A stretch of 64,000 nt of DNA from Latilactobacillus sakei subsp. sakei DSM 20017 = JCM 1157 (GCF_002370355.1 NZ_AP017929.1:992001-1056000); one strand, 5' to 3'; shown: positions 1-10,006, counted from the stretch's first letter. The notes: generated by a model from the letters alone, not told the origin. Numbers and translations: made by a program.

Positions 1-1605
1 ATAAGGGTTCCGACGAACTTGTTCCGTTAATTGCCCGGCTTCTTCGTAACCAACGTAGCCAGGAGGTGAACCAATCAATTTTGACACACTGAATTTCTCC
101 ATGTATTCACTCATATCAAAGCGAATCATCGCATCGGTACTGCCAAAGAGTTCTTTGGCAATTTGTTTGGCTAATTCCGTTTTACCAACCCCGGTTGGGC
201 CAACAAAGAGGAAGGAGCCAATTGGTCGGCCGGATTTATTAAAGCCAATTCGACTACGACGAATTGAACGAGCGACTTTATCAACTGCGGTATCTTGACC
301 AATGACACGTGCTTCAAGATCTTGCGCTAAGTTTTTAAGTTGAGCTTGTTCTTGCGCCTTTAATTCGCCAACTGGAATATGGGTTTTTTCTTCGACAATT
401 TTTTCCATATCCTTTTCGGTGATTGTTGGTTCTTGGGATTTTTCAACTGAATTATTAGCTTTCATTTCAGAGAGCTGTGTGACTTGATCACGATAGGTAG
501 CTGCTTTTTCGTAATCTTCTTGTTTGAGGGCTTCTTGTTTTTGTGCTTCTGCAGATTTAATCTTGGCTTCTAATTCCTTAGGATCCATCAAGGTAATCGT
601 CAAGTTTTTCTTAGAGCCTGCTTCATCCAAAAGGTCGATAGCCTTATCAGGCAAATAACGATCTTGGATATAACGACTAGAAAGGGCCGCTGCTGCTTTA
701 AGCGCCTCGTCCGTATAGTGAACGTGGTGATAACTTTCGTATTTATCTTGAAGCCCTTTGAGAATTAGAACGGTTTCGTCAACAGATGGTTCGTTGACCG
801 CGACCGGTTGAAGACGACGTGCAAGGGCTGCGTCTTTTTCAATCTGACGGAATTCATTATTAGTTGTGGCGCCAACGAGTTGTAATTCGCCACGCGCAAG
901 AGCTGGCTTCAACACGTTACCAGCATCCATGCCGCCTTCAGCATTGCCGGCGCCAACGATTTCGTGAATTTCATCAATAAAGAGGATAATCTGCTTATTT
1001 TGTTTGAGCTCAGTGATCAACTGTTGCATCCGTTCTTCAAATTGACCGCGAATACCAGTCCCTTGTACTAATGAAACGACATCCAAGCGAATCACTTGGC
1101 GATCCTTTAATTTAGCAGGAACGTCGCCATCGGCAATTTTTTGCGCTAAACCTTCGACAACGGCTGTTTTACCAACGCCGGCTTCACCAATTAAGACTGG
1201 ATTATTCTTGGTACGCCGATTGAGAATTTCGATGACGCGCGCGATTTCCTTATCGCGACCAATCACCGGATCAATTTGACCACCCTTAGCAAGGTTGGTG
1301 AGGTTCACACCAAATTGGCTGAGTAGACTTTCACCATTTTGACCGTTGTTACCGCCGCCATTACGGCCACCTTGTGTTTGGGGGCCTTGGTTAGCAGCAT
1401 TGCGTTCAGCGTTTGGATTGTTGATTGCATTGAAGAGTTCATCAAGATTACTAAAACCAAAGGGATCATTATATTGACTACTCATTCCTTGTTGCTTTAG
1501 TGCTTGATAACAGTTTTGACAAAGGTTAATGGCTTGGTTTTGACCATTGACGCTAGTGTAGAGATGGATTGTTGCTGGATTTTTTTGACAATTTTGACAA
1601 AGCAT
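1..1605 (-). CDS. clpE: ATP-dependent Clp protease ATP-binding subunit ClpE (C-terminus beyond window)
   Basis: Hsp100/AAA+ unfoldase that feeds ClpP. The 535 visible codons start with the ClpE-specific zinc finger (two CxxC pairs, CQNC, within residues 3-32), then a Gly/Asn-rich linker, the first AAA+ module (Walker [15 protein letters not shown] Walker B), a UVR-like coiled middle segment and the start of the second AAA+ module ([12 protein letters not shown]). The reading frame is open at the window edge, so the C-terminal part is missing only because the sequence ends. Start ATG is the first codon of the zinc finger. Upstream lie a strong promoter and a perfect CtsR box, so it is a heat/stress-induced gene of the CtsR regulon. 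Identification is secure from domain order. Confidence 0.96.
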   Translation of the reverse strand, partial: MLCQNCQKNPATIHLYTSVNGQNQAINLCQNCYQALKQQGMSSQYNDPFGFSNLDELFNAINNPNAERNAANQGPQTQGGRNGGGNNGQNGESLLSQFGVNLTNLAKGGQIDPVIGRDKEIARVIEILNRRTKNNPVLIGEAGVGKTAVVEGLAQKIADGDVPAKLKDRQVIRLDVVSLVQGTGIRGQFEERMQQLITELKQNKQIILFIDEIHEIVGAGNAEGGMDAGNVLKPALARGELQLVGATTNNEFRQIEKDAALARRLQPVAVNEPSVDETVLILKGLQDKYESYHHVHYTDEALKAAAALSSRYIQDRYLPDKAIDLLDEAGSKKNLTITLMDPKELEAKIKSAEAQKQEALKQEDYEKAATYRDQVTQLSEMKANNSVEKSQEPTITEKDMEKIVEEKTHIPVGELKAQEQAQLKNLAQDLEARVIGQDTAVDKVARSIRRSRIGFNKSGRPIGSFLFVGPTGVGKTELAKQIAKELFGSTDAMIRFDMSEYMEKFSVSKLIGSPPGYVGYEEAGQLTEQVRRNPY

Positions 1606-1652
1606 TTAATCTGTCACAACCTTTCGCCTATTAAATGTAACGTCAAAGTTTG

Positions 1653-1669
1653 TTTGACTATCTTTGACC
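1653..1669 (-). promoter_or_regulatory. CtsR operator of clpE
   Basis: On the minus strand the site reads GGTCAAA-GAT-AGTCAAA, a full match to the CtsR heptad direct repeat RGTCAAA-NAN-RGTCAAA. It lies just downstream of the -10 of the clpE promoter, where a bound repressor would block initiation. Confidence 0.92.
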
Positions 1670-1677
1670 TTGAATAA

Positions 1678-1706
1678 ATTATAATCATCTCTAAAAAAAG
1701 TTGCAA
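1678..1706 (-). promoter_or_regulatory. Promoter of clpE
   Basis: Minus-strand TTGCAA (-35) and TATAAT (-10) separated by exactly 17 bp, with the CtsR box immediately downstream. Confidence 0.85.
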
Positions 1707-1838
1707 GTAATCGAACTCGAAAATAAAACTTTATTTGTGGGTCAAAATTGCGTACAATTGGAGGCAGTGACGCTACTTGATAAATGAAAAGAGGGTCATT
1801 AAAAATAATTATCTAGACGTGATAAAGGAGTGATTCAG

Positions 1839-2030
1839 ATGGCAAGAGATTTTTTAGCGGAGATGGATGCCTTGTTAAATCACGAAAAAGAAACCATTGT
1901 CGTTGAACATGATGAGTTTTTAGACTTTCAGAAAGTATGGGTCAATTATGATCACCGAAAAGAAATTGTAGGCGCTGCCCAACGAAATGGACAAGTGATT
2001 TATCGCTGCGCTGAAAGCGGTATAGTGTAG
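1839..2030 (+). CDS. Small conserved-looking hypothetical protein (63 aa)
   Basis: I do not recognise a family. The product is acidic and soluble with no membrane segment or signal peptide; the visible sequence begins MARDFLAEMDALLN and ends in CAESGIV. The ATG at 1839 is chosen over an in-frame GTG nine bases earlier because AAAGGAG (1824-1830) sits 8 bases before it. It lies between divergent clpE and ptsH, about 140 bp before ptsH, with no clear terminator between, so it might be read together with ptsH. No function can be inferred beyond that position. Confidence 0.7.
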   Translation: MARDFLAEMDALLNHEKETIVVEHDEFLDFQKVWVNYDHRKEIVGAAQRNGQVIYRCAESGIV

Positions 2031-2172
2031 ACTATCATTAATTTTGTTAGCGAAACTGTTGTAGTATTTTTCAAAAAATGGTAATCTTAATATTCGAAAG
2101 GGTAGACACCATCAGTGACTACTTATTTCGGCCAAAATAAATCTATAATTAGATAAAAGGGGATCGATTAAC

Positions 2173-2439
2173 ATGGAAAAACGCGATTTTCACGTAGTAG
2201 CAGACACAGGTATCCACGCACGTCCAGCTACATTATTGGTACAAACAGCAAGCAAATTTAACTCAGATGTCAACTTAGAATACAAAGGTAAATCTGTAAA
2301 CTTGAAATCAATCATGGGCGTTATGTCACTTGGTGTTGGCCAAGGCGCAGACGTTACAATTTCTGCTGAAGGTGCTGATGAAGCAGACGCAATCAACGCA
2401 ATCGAAGAAACAATGAAAAAGGAAGGTTTATCTGAATAA
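2173..2439 (+). CDS. ptsH: Phosphocarrier protein HPr
   Basis: General PTS phosphocarrier, 88 aa, the usual HPr length. His15 in GIHARPA accepts phosphate from Enzyme I and passes it to EIIA domains; Ser46 in [10 protein letters not shown] is the HPr kinase/phosphatase site that makes the CcpA corepressor in Firmicutes. RBS AAAAGGGG precedes the ATG. The stop codon overlaps the ATG of ptsI by one base (TAATG), so the two are translationally coupled. A TATAAT at 2144-2149 is a likely -10, but the matching -35 (ACTTAT) is poor, so the promoter is only suggested. Confidence 0.98.
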   Translation: MEKRDFHVVADTGIHARPATLLVQTASKFNSDVNLEYKGKSVNLKSIMGVMSLGVGQGADVTISAEGADEADAINAIEETMKKEGLSE

Positions 2440-4160
2440 TGACTAAACTAAAAGGGATTGCTGCCAGTGATGGTATCGCTACTGCGAAAGCCTACATGTT
2501 AGTGCAACCCGATTTGTCATTTTCGAAATCAACTATTTCAGATTCAGAAAAAGAGATTAATCGTTTGCATAAGGCCTTACAAGATTCTACGAGTGATCTA
2601 GAGACCATTCGGAAGATTGCTGCTGAATCATTAGGAGAAGAAGCACAAGTTTTTGACGCTCACATGATGATTTTAGCAGACCCAGAATTTACCGGCGCTA
2701 TCGAAGGTAAAATCAATGATGACAAGGTTAATGCTGAGCAAGCGTTGAAAGAGGTCGCGGATTTATTCGTGGCCACTTTTGAGGCTATGACTGATAACGC
2801 ATACATGCAAGAACGTGCTGCTGACATCAAAGATGTTACGAAGCGAGTTCTCAGTCATTTATTAGGGGTAACACTCCCTAACCCAGCATTAATTGATGAA
2901 GAAGTAATTGTGATTGCTCATGACTTGACACCTAGTGACACAGCCCAATTAAACGGTAAATTCGTTAAGGCTTTTGTAACTGATGTTGGTGGTCGGACGT
3001 CACATTCTGCCATTATGGCACGTTCTTTAGAAATCCCTGCAATTGTTGGGACTGAAACAGTCACACAAGATGTTAAAGCTGGCGACTTATTAATTGTCGA
3101 TGGTATTAATGGTGATGTTGTTTTAGATCCTACAGATGCTGATATTGCTGAATATGATGTGAAGGCACAAGCTTTTGCTGATCAAAAAGCAGAATGGGAA
3201 AAACTAAAGAATGAAAAGTCTGTCACTAAAGACGGCAAAACATTTACGGTTGCTGCTAATATCGGAACACCTAAAGATTTAGCTGGTGTTCTTGAAAACG
3301 GCTCTGAAGCAATCGGTTTATATCGGACAGAATTCTTATATATGGATTCAGCTGAGTTACCTAGTGAAGATGACCAGTTCGAAGCTTATAAATCAGTTCT
3401 AGAAGGTATGGACGGCAAACCAGTTGTTGTGCGGACAATGGATATTGGTGGGGATAAGAAATTACCTTACTTACCATTGCCAGAAGAAATGAATCCGTTC
3501 TTAGGCTACCGAGCAATTCGGATTAGTTTAGATCGTGATGATATTTTCAGAACACAATTGCGCGCCTTATTACGTGCTTCTAACTATGGTAAGTTACGGA
3601 TCATGTTCCCAATGATCGCAACTGTTGCTGAATTCCGTCAAGCTAAAGGGATTCTCGAAGATGAAAAAGCAAAATTAATTGCTGCAGGTCAAACTGTATC
3701 TGACGATTTACAAGTTGGGATGATGGTTGAAATTCCAGCCAGCGCTGTATTGGCTAACCAATTTGCTAAAGAAGTCGATTTCTTCAGTATCGGGACGAAC
3801 GACTTGATTCAATACACAATGGCTGCTGATCGGATGAACGAACGTGTTTCATACCTTTACCAACCTTATAATCCAGCAATCTTACGTCTTATTAAGAACG
3901 TCATTGACGCTTCTCATAAAGAAGGTAAGTGGACTGGTATGTGTGGGGAAGCTGCCGGAGATTCAATCATGGCACCACTCCTTGTCGGGATGGGCTTAGA
4001 TGAATTCTCAATGAGTGCAACTTCTGTGTTACGAGTTCGTAGTTTGATGAAACGTTTAGATACAACTGAATTAACTGATTTGGTTGAAACAGCTGTTAAC
4101 GTCAATACAAGCAACGAAGAAAATCAAAAATTAGTCGAAGATTTTATGAAAGATCGTTAG
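2439..4160 (+). CDS. ptsI: Phosphoenolpyruvate-protein phosphotransferase (PTS Enzyme I)
   Basis: Cytosolic first enzyme of the sugar PTS: takes phosphate from PEP and gives it to HPr His15. At 573 aa it has family length. Active-site His189 lies in [13 protein letters not shown]; the C-terminal PEP-binding barrel shows [11 protein letters not shown], the DIGGDK segment, the [12 protein letters not shown] signature and the catalytic Cys region GMCGEAAGD. It is the second gene of the ptsHI operon and is followed by a strong intrinsic terminator. Confidence 0.98.
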   Translation: MTKLKGIAASDGIATAKAYMLVQPDLSFSKSTISDSEKEINRLHKALQDSTSDLETIRKIAAESLGEEAQVFDAHMMILADPEFTGAIEGKINDDKVNAEQALKEVADLFVATFEAMTDNAYMQERAADIKDVTKRVLSHLLGVTLPNPALIDEEVIVIAHDLTPSDTAQLNGKFVKAFVTDVGGRTSHSAIMARSLEIPAIVGTETVTQDVKAGDLLIVDGINGDVVLDPTDADIAEYDVKAQAFADQKAEWEKLKNEKSVTKDGKTFTVAANIGTPKDLAGVLENGSEAIGLYRTEFLYMDSAELPSEDDQFEAYKSVLEGMDGKPVVVRTMDIGGDKKLPYLPLPEEMNPFLGYRAIRISLDRDDIFRTQLRALLRASNYGKLRIMFPMIATVAEFRQAKGILEDEKAKLIAAGQTVSDDLQVGMMVEIPASAVLANQFAKEVDFFSIGTNDLIQYTMAADRMNERVSYLYQPYNPAILRLIKNVIDASHKEGKWTGMCGEAAGDSIMAPLLVGMGLDEFSMSATSVLRVRSLMKRLDTTELTDLVETAVNVNTSNEENQKLVEDFMKDR

Positions 4161-4176
4161 GCTTAAACTTTTTAAA

Positions 4177-4218
4177 GGGTGTTAAGACAAAAGTAATTTT
4201 GTCTTAACACCCTTTTTT
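4177..4218 (+). terminator. Intrinsic terminator of ptsHI
   Basis: Perfect 16-bp stem (GGGTGTTAAGACAAAA and its complement) with a 4-base loop GTAA followed by six T. The GACAAAA...TTTTGTC apex recurs in other terminators of this window. Confidence 0.95.
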
Positions 4219-4238
4219 GTACGCAAAAGTATTAATGA

Positions 4239-4267
4239 TTGACAGAAGTGCTTCTGGATTGTAAACT
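4239..4267 (+). promoter_or_regulatory. Promoter of copY-copB
   Basis: TTGACA - 17 bp - TAAACT. The -10 overlaps TTGTAAACT, a half-site resembling the cop box. The copZ-copA promoter has the same design (TTGACT - 17 bp - TAAACT). Confidence 0.85.
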
Positions 4268-4278
4268 GAACCTATGAT

Positions 4279-4288
4279 TACAAATGTA
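4279..4288 (+). promoter_or_regulatory. CopY operator (cop box)
   Basis: TACAAATGTA, a full match to the TACANNTGTA cop box bound by CopY-type repressors, placed between the -10 and the copY start. An identical decamer lies upstream of copZ. Confidence 0.93.
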
Positions 4289-4308
4289 AACGAAAGAATG
4301 TGAACGAG

Positions 4309-4749
4309 ATGGCAGAAAATACAAATGAAATTACGACTTCCGAATGGGAAGTGATGCGCGTTGTCTGGTCACTTGGTCAAGTCAACAGTCGTGACTTGAT
4401 TGATTTACTTCAACAAAAGCGCGATTGGCAAGATTCAACCATCAAAACATTGATTGGCCGCTTGGTTAAAAAAGGCTTCTTAAAAACAGAAAAGGAAGGG
4501 CGGCGGTTTAATTACACGGCAACCGTTCCTGAGATTGAAGCGATGGAAAATGCCACACAAAGTCTTTTTGAACACTTGTGTGGTATGAAAAAAGGGCAGA
4601 CATTAGCCGCTTTAATTGATCAAACGACTTTGAGTCAGACGGATATTTTGCAGTTACAACAATTACTGACAGCCAAAGCAGCTACTGCACCAGAAAAAGT
4701 GGCTTGCGACTGCTTGCCAAATAAATGTGACTGTGAAAAGGAGGAATAA
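4309..4749 (+). CDS. copY: Copper-responsive transcriptional repressor CopY
   Basis: BlaI/MecI/CopY-family winged-helix repressor, 146 aa. The N-terminal DNA-binding domain (SEWEVMRVVW... STIKTLIGRLVKKGF) is followed by a C-terminal metal site, CDC-x4-CDC, the CopY signature CxCx4CxC: Zn(II) holds the repressor on DNA and Cu(I) displaces it. An in-frame GTG at 4300 is an alternative start, but ATG 4309 has the better spacing from GAAAG. A cop box lies just upstream, implying autoregulation, and copB follows after 2 bp. It is the only CopY in the window although a second cop box sits before copZ. Confidence 0.96.
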   Translation: MAENTNEITTSEWEVMRVVWSLGQVNSRDLIDLLQQKRDWQDSTIKTLIGRLVKKGFLKTEKEGRRFNYTATVPEIEAMENATQSLFEHLCGMKKGQTLAALIDQTTLSQTDILQLQQLLTAKAATAPEKVACDCLPNKCDCEKEE

Positions 4750-4751
4750 CG

Positions 4752-6821
4752 ATGAAACACGATGATATGAAGATGCACAATCATGAGATGGGGGAAATGG
4801 ACATGCACGATATGCATGATATGGACCATGATCACGGCGATATGATGATGCATGGTGGACATATGATGCATATGGGTAATTTGAAACAGAAATTCTGGGT
4901 CTCATTAGTCGCAACAATTCCCATTATTATATTATCGCCTTTTATGGGGATTAAATTACCGTTTCAAACCACGTTCCCTGGTTCGGATTGGTTAGTCCTC
5001 TTATTGGCAACCTTCCTATTCTTTTACGGCGGCGCGCCTTTCTTAAAAGGTGCAAAGGGCGAATTGGCCGAGAAGAACCCAGCGATGATGACGTTGATTG
5101 CGATGGGGATTACGGTATCGTACGGTTATAGTTTATATGCTTTTATTGCCAACCATTTCTTGGCAACACAAACGCACGTGATGGATTTCTTCTGGGAACT
5201 GGCAACGTTAATCGTTATCATGTTGTTAGGTCACTGGATTGAAATGAACGCCGTTATGAGCGCTGGGAGTGCGATGGAGAAGATGGCAGCCTTATTACCC
5301 GGCCAAGCACAAGTGCTCGATCAAGATGGTCAGCAACATGCTGTTGATTTGAAGGATTTACAAGAAGGCCAAACCGTGTTGGTGGCAGCAGGTGAAAAAG
5401 TCCCAGCGGATGGTCTTGTGGTGAATGGTCAAAGTCAGGTCAACGAATCATTGGTGACTGGTGAAGCCAAAGCAGTTGCTAAAAAGACTGGCGACCAAGT
5501 AATTGGTGGAACAGTCAATGGCGACGGGACATTAACCGTTAAAGTCACGGGGACTGGTGAGAGTGGTTATTTAGCGCAGGTGATGAAGTTAATCAAACAA
5601 GCACAACAAGAAAAGTCAAAGGTCGAAGGTTTGGCCGATAAGGTCGCTAAATACCTTTTCTACGCAGCGTTAGTGGCTGGGATTATTGCTTTTATCAGTT
5701 GGTTTTTCTTAGCTGATTTAAATACTGCGTTTGAACGAATGGTGACGGTCTTCATCATCGCTTGTCCACATGCACTTGGTTTAGCGATTCCACTAGTTGT
5801 TGCTCGGAGTACAGCGATTGCAGCGACTAACGGCTTATTAATTCGTAATCGCCAAGCCATTGAAGTGGCAGATCAAATTACGATGGTTTTAATGGATAAA
5901 ACAGGGACATTGACGCAAGGGGCTTTTAAGGTCAATGCGGTTCAACCAACTGGCGAGATGTCAAAAACTCAATTGATGGCTTATATGGGTGCCTTGGAAC
6001 GACACTCAAGTCATCCATTGGCAACTGGGATTTTGGCTTATAATGACGCTGAAAAAATTACGATGCCCCAAGCTGAAAATGTACAAACGATTCAAGGAAT
6101 CGGGCTGACAGGCGCAATTGAAGGGCAAACTTATCAAATCGTTACGGCCGATTATCTACAAGAAAAGCAAATCGCATTTGATACGGCAGCCTTTGAAACT
6201 TTGGCTGCTAAAGGTAATTCCATTAGTTATTTAATTCAAGGTCAAACTGTCTTAGGATTGGTCGCACAAGGTGATCAGTTGAAACCAGAAGCACTGGCGT
6301 TTATCAAGGCATTGAAAAAGCGTCATATCCAACCGGTGATGTTGACTGGGGATAATCAACAGGTTGCCGAAAAGGTGGCGCAACAATTGGGTGGTATGAC
6401 AGTTCAAGCCAATTTGAAGCCAGAAGATAAGGAAGCACTTGTACAAGATTACCAAGCAAAGGGTGAAGTGGTCTTGATGGTTGGCGATGGTGTCAACGAT
6501 GCCCCTAGCTTGACGCGAGCTGATATTGGGATTGCGATTGGTGCGGGCACGGATGTCGCAATTGATTCCGCAGATGTGATTTTGGTTAAGAGTAATCCGA
6601 ACGATATCATGCATTTCTTGAATTTAGCACATGCTACTAGTCGGAAGATGACGCAAAACCTTTGGTGGGGAGCTGGTTACAACATTTTAGCAATTCCATT
6701 GGCGGGTGGCTTATTTGCCGCTTGGGGCTTAATTTTAAGTCCAGCGATTGGTGCCATCTTGATGTCGCTTTCAACAATTGTCGTGGCAATTAATGCGATG
6801 ACATTAAAATTAAAAAATTAA
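4752..6821 (+). CDS. copB: Copper-translocating P-type ATPase CopB (CPH type)
   Basis: Heavy-metal P1B ATPase, 689 aa, in the cytoplasmic membrane. The first 41 residues hold 10 His and 14 Met, a metal-binding tail in place of a CxxC domain. Downstream come membrane helices, the A-domain VTGEA, the intramembrane CPH motif (Cys338-His340), DKTGTLT with phospho-Asp382, an SSHPLA motif and GDGVNDAPS. CPH rather than CPC fits CopB-type exporters described in enterococci and lactobacilli (Cu(I)/Ag(I) export). The RBS AAGGAGG overlaps the end of copY, so the pair forms one operon under the cop box. Confidence 0.95.
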   Translation: MKHDDMKMHNHEMGEMDMHDMHDMDHDHGDMMMHGGHMMHMGNLKQKFWVSLVATIPIIILSPFMGIKLPFQTTFPGSDWLVLLLATFLFFYGGAPFLKGAKGELAEKNPAMMTLIAMGITVSYGYSLYAFIANHFLATQTHVMDFFWELATLIVIMLLGHWIEMNAVMSAGSAMEKMAALLPGQAQVLDQDGQQHAVDLKDLQEGQTVLVAAGEKVPADGLVVNGQSQVNESLVTGEAKAVAKKTGDQVIGGTVNGDGTLTVKVTGTGESGYLAQVMKLIKQAQQEKSKVEGLADKVAKYLFYAALVAGIIAFISWFFLADLNTAFERMVTVFIIACPHALGLAIPLVVARSTAIAATNGLLIRNRQAIEVADQITMVLMDKTGTLTQGAFKVNAVQPTGEMSKTQLMAYMGALERHSSHPLATGILAYNDAEKITMPQAENVQTIQGIGLTGAIEGQTYQIVTADYLQEKQIAFDTAAFETLAAKGNSISYLIQGQTVLGLVAQGDQLKPEALAFIKALKKRHIQPVMLTGDNQQVAEKVAQQLGGMTVQANLKPEDKEALVQDYQAKGEVVLMVGDGVNDAPSLTRADIGIAIGAGTDVAIDSADVILVKSNPNDIMHFLNLAHATSRKMTQNLWWGAGYNILAIPLAGGLFAAWGLILSPAIGAILMSLSTIVVAINAMTLKLKN

Positions 6822-6900
6822 GCAAACTTGTCAATCCTTTTTTGAACCTCGTCAGGCTAATCCTGATAAGGGCGCGGGAAAGAAAAAATTGTGCACAATT

Positions 6901-6936
6901 GGCGTATACGACATACAGTTGGTATACGCCTTTTTT
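6901..6936 (+). terminator. Terminator after copY-copB
   Basis: GGCGTATAC / GTATACGCC stem with a 12-base loop followed by six T. It sits between copB and the nrdD promoter region. The palindrome could also act as a DNA site, but the T-run favours termination. Confidence 0.75.
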
Positions 6937-6946
6937 AATGTCTAAT

Positions 6947-6962
6947 ACACTATATATAGTTG
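6947..6962 (+). promoter_or_regulatory. NrdR box of nrdDG
   Basis: ACACTATATATAGTTG matches 14 of 16 positions of the NrdR consensus acaCwAtATaTwGtgt. NrdR represses ribonucleotide reductase operons when dATP is high. A convincing second box at the usual 31-32 bp distance is not seen. Confidence 0.82.
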
Positions 6963-7021
6963 CTTGGCATCTTGAATTCGTCTATGATGGGGATAGTGAT
7001 TTTTTTAAGGAGACTGGTGCA

Positions 7022-9238
7022 ATGTTGGAAATACGTGAAGAACAAGACCCAAAAATGGATTTAGAGATTAAAGTCGTCAAACGTGACGGACGTATTTTAC
7101 CCTTTTCAGCGGATAAAATTGAACAAGCAGTCATTAAAGCTGCTAAAAACGTTAAGGATGAATTAGAACCACTTGATTATCAAATTTTAAATTCAGTGGC
7201 AACCGACGTCGTGAGCGAAGTCGGTGCGCGGTTTGATAAAGACGTTAAAATCTATGAAATTCAAAATATTGTTGAACACAAACTATTAGAACATCATCAA
7301 TATGACATCGCCCAGGAATATATTAATTATCGGACACAACGGGATTTTGCCCGCAATAAAGCAACTGATATTAACTTTACGATTCAAAAATTATTGGCTA
7401 AGGATCAAACCGTAGTCAATGAAAATGCCAATAAGGATAGCCAAGTGTTTAACACACAACGGGACTTAACGGCCGGCACCGTCGCTAAGGCAATGGGCCT
7501 TAAGATGTTGCCACCTAAGGTTGCCAATGCGCATCTAAAAGGTGAAATTCACTGGCACGATTTGGATTACCAACCATACAGTCCAATGACGAACTGTTGT
7601 TTAATCGATTTTAAAGAAATGTTGAATCATGGCTTTAAGATTGGGAACGCCGAAGTTGAAGCACCACATTCAATTCAAACAGCTACGGCACAAATGTCAC
7701 AAATCATTGCCAACGTTGCTTCTAGCCAATATGGTGGCTGTTCAGCTGATCGAGTTGATGAATTATTGGCACCTTTTGCACAGAAGAACTATGATAAGCA
7801 TTTAACTGATGCTAAAAACTGGATTGATGGCGAAGCCAAACAAACAGCTTACGCACAAACTAAGACTGAAAAAGATATTTATGATGCGATGCAAGCATTG
7901 GAATATGAAATCAATACTTTATATTCATCACAAGGCCAAACACCATTCACGACACTTGGCTTTGGTTTAGGGACAAGTTGGATGGAACGTGCCATTCAAA
8001 AAGCAATCTTAGAAATTAGAATTGAAGGTTTAGGTAAGGAAAAGAGAACGGCTATTTTCCCTAAACTCGTTTTTGCTGTTAAACGCGGTTTAAACTTAGC
8101 CCCAACTGATCCAAACTATGATATTAAACAACTAGCTGTTGAATGTGCAACTAAGCGGATGTACCCTGACGTTTTAATGTATGACAAGTTAGTTGAATTA
8201 ACAGGTTCATTTAAGGCACCAATGGGTTGTCGGAGTTTCTTACAAGGCTGGAAAAACGAACAAGGACAAGAGGTCAACAGTGGCCGTATGAACTTGGGTG
8301 TTGTAACAGTTAACTTGCCACGGATTGCGCTTGAAGCTGCTGGTGACCAAGCTAAGTTCTGGGAAATTTTAGAACAACGCTTGAAGGTCTGCAAGGAAGC
8401 CCTCGTCTTCAAAGTGGAACGTGCTAAGGAAGCTAAACCTGAAAACGCCCCAATTCTTTATCGTTATGGTGCTTTTGGCAAACGCTTGAAGAAAACGGAC
8501 AGTGTTGATGAAGTTTTCAAGAATTCACGCGCAACAGTTTCATTGGGTTATATTGGCCTCTATGAAGTCGGTGCAGCCTTCTTTGGCTCAGATTGGGAAA
8601 AGGATGCAACTGCTAAGCAATTCACGTTAGACGTGGTTAAGGACCTCTATAACCACTGTGTTGATTGGGAAAAAGAATATGGTTATCATTTCTCAGTTTA
8701 TAGCACACCTGCTGAAAGTTTAACGAATACTTTCTGCCAAAAAGACACGCAAAAATTTGGGATTGTCGAAAACATTACGGACAAGGAATACTACACAAAT
8801 AGTTTCCATTATGATGTTCGCAAGGCGCCAACCCCATTTGAAAAGTTAGACTTCGAAAAAGATTATCCTAAATATTGTGCCGGTGGCTTTATTCACTATT
8901 GTGAATATCCAAATCTACGTCAAAATCCTAAGGCACTAGAAGCTGTTTGGGATTACGCTTATGACCGTGTTGGCTATTTAGGCACCAATACGCCAATTGA
9001 TCAATGTTTCAAGTGTGGCTTTAAGGGTGACTTTAAACCAACTGAACGGGGCTTCCAATGCCCACAATGTGGGAACACAGATCCAGCAACGTGTGACGTT
9101 GTTAAACGGACTTGTGGTTATTTAGGTAACCCACAACAACGGCCAATGGTTCACGGCCGTCATAAGGAAATTTCAAGTCGTGTCAAACATATGCACATCA
9201 CGATTGGTAATGATAATAATAACGTTGCAAGACAATAA
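7022..9238 (+). CDS. nrdD: Anaerobic ribonucleoside-triphosphate reductase (class III)
   Basis: Glycyl-radical enzyme reducing NTPs to dNTPs without oxygen. The chosen ATG gives 738 aa and has AAGGAG 9 bases upstream; the frame runs open a further 60 codons upstream, but that part crosses the copB terminator and the NrdR box and is not coding. Visible are an N-terminal ATP cone (KVVKRDGRILPF), the catalytic barrel, a C-terminal zinc site with two CxxC pairs (CFKC, CPQC) and the radical site RTCGYLG with Gly near residue 699. It is followed after 27 bp by its activase nrdG; an NrdR box precedes the operon. Confidence 0.97.
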   Translation: MLEIREEQDPKMDLEIKVVKRDGRILPFSADKIEQAVIKAAKNVKDELEPLDYQILNSVATDVVSEVGARFDKDVKIYEIQNIVEHKLLEHHQYDIAQEYINYRTQRDFARNKATDINFTIQKLLAKDQTVVNENANKDSQVFNTQRDLTAGTVAKAMGLKMLPPKVANAHLKGEIHWHDLDYQPYSPMTNCCLIDFKEMLNHGFKIGNAEVEAPHSIQTATAQMSQIIANVASSQYGGCSADRVDELLAPFAQKNYDKHLTDAKNWIDGEAKQTAYAQTKTEKDIYDAMQALEYEINTLYSSQGQTPFTTLGFGLGTSWMERAIQKAILEIRIEGLGKEKRTAIFPKLVFAVKRGLNLAPTDPNYDIKQLAVECATKRMYPDVLMYDKLVELTGSFKAPMGCRSFLQGWKNEQGQEVNSGRMNLGVVTVNLPRIALEAAGDQAKFWEILEQRLKVCKEALVFKVERAKEAKPENAPILYRYGAFGKRLKKTDSVDEVFKNSRATVSLGYIGLYEVGAAFFGSDWEKDATAKQFTLDVVKDLYNHCVDWEKEYGYHFSVYSTPAESLTNTFCQKDTQKFGIVENITDKEYYTNSFHYDVRKAPTPFEKLDFEKDYPKYCAGGFIHYCEYPNLRQNPKALEAVWDYAYDRVGYLGTNTPIDQCFKCGFKGDFKPTERGFQCPQCGNTDPATCDVVKRTCGYLGNPQQRPMVHGRHKEISSRVKHMHITIGNDNNNVARQ

Positions 9239-9265
9239 ACGATTTTGAGTTGAGGAGTTTGTTCA

Positions 9266-9847
9266 ATGGGAAATACGAAACGCGGGCCTAAGAACCCAGC
9301 ACCACAAGAATGGTTGTCTGAAGAACTTAGTCAGGATTATATTGCGGATTACAAACCATTTAATTTTGTTGATGGTGAAGGTGTCCGTTGTAGTTTGTAT
9401 GTTAGTGGCTGTTTATTTGCCTGCCCAGGTTGTTACAACCGAATTGCCCAGAATTTTAAATATGGCCGGCCCTACACCAAAGAACTGGAGGACCAAATCA
9501 TTGATGATCTTGGCCAACCGTATGTTCAAGGGTTGACGTTACTGGGGGGCGAACCTTTCTTAAATACAAAAACGTGCCTGTCATTGGTTGATCGCATCCA
9601 TGAAACCTACGGACAGACTAAGGACGTTTGGTCGTGGACGGGTTATACTTGGGAAGAATTAATGCTCGAGTCACCCGATAAACTGGAATTGTTATCGCAA
9701 ATCGATATTCTAGTGGACGGTCGCTTTATGCAAGATAAGATGGATTTAACCTTACAATTTAGAGGCAGCAGTAACCAACGTATTATCGATGTACCGAAAT
9801 CATTGGTTGCTGGTAAGCCCGTTATTTGGGATAAATTAGTCCATTAA
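9266..9847 (+). CDS. nrdG: Anaerobic ribonucleotide reductase activating protein
   Basis: Radical-SAM activase that installs the glycyl radical in NrdD, 193 aa. The [4Fe-4S] motif CxxxCxxC is seen as CLFACPGC near residues 49-56, followed by the GGEPF SAM-binding segment (LTLLGGEPF). The N-terminal KPFNFVDGEGVRCSLYVSGC is typical of NrdG. RBS GAGGAG lies upstream; it forms an operon with nrdD and is followed by a terminator. Confidence 0.97.
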   Translation: MGNTKRGPKNPAPQEWLSEELSQDYIADYKPFNFVDGEGVRCSLYVSGCLFACPGCYNRIAQNFKYGRPYTKELEDQIIDDLGQPYVQGLTLLGGEPFLNTKTCLSLVDRIHETYGQTKDVWSWTGYTWEELMLESPDKLELLSQIDILVDGRFMQDKMDLTLQFRGSSNQRIIDVPKSLVAGKPVIWDKLVH

Positions 9848-9910
9848 CGATGCATCACTAATAAAAAAATAACATTTTATTTTAAGAGAATGGTATATAC
9901 CGTATAAATT

Positions 9911-9956
9911 AAAAAAGAAGCATCACTCAGGATTTAAGTGAGTTGGTGCTTCTTTT
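9911..9956 (+). terminator. Terminator after nrdDG
   Basis: GAAGCATCACTCA pairs with TGAGTTGGTGCTTC around a short loop (one bulge), preceded by an A-run and followed by TTTT. Confidence 0.85.
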
Positions 9957-10006
9957 GGTTATTAGTGAAAACCTTCCTAATTTAAGCTTTTTAGTATGGC
10001 TATCAT

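Noticed and set aside
4635..4917. Antisense His-rich open frames opposite copY/copB
   Set aside because: They mirror the Met/His-rich codons (ATG/CAT) of copB on the other strand and have no RBS or promoter.
6845..6880. Remnant of the hairpin repeat (AGGCTAATCCT) after copB
   Set aside because: It shares only about 11 bases with the subtype E/I core and lacks ends or arms.
6842..7021. N-terminal extension of nrdD by 60 codons
   Set aside because: It runs through the copB terminator and the NrdR box and lacks homology; AAGGAG supports the ATG at 7022.
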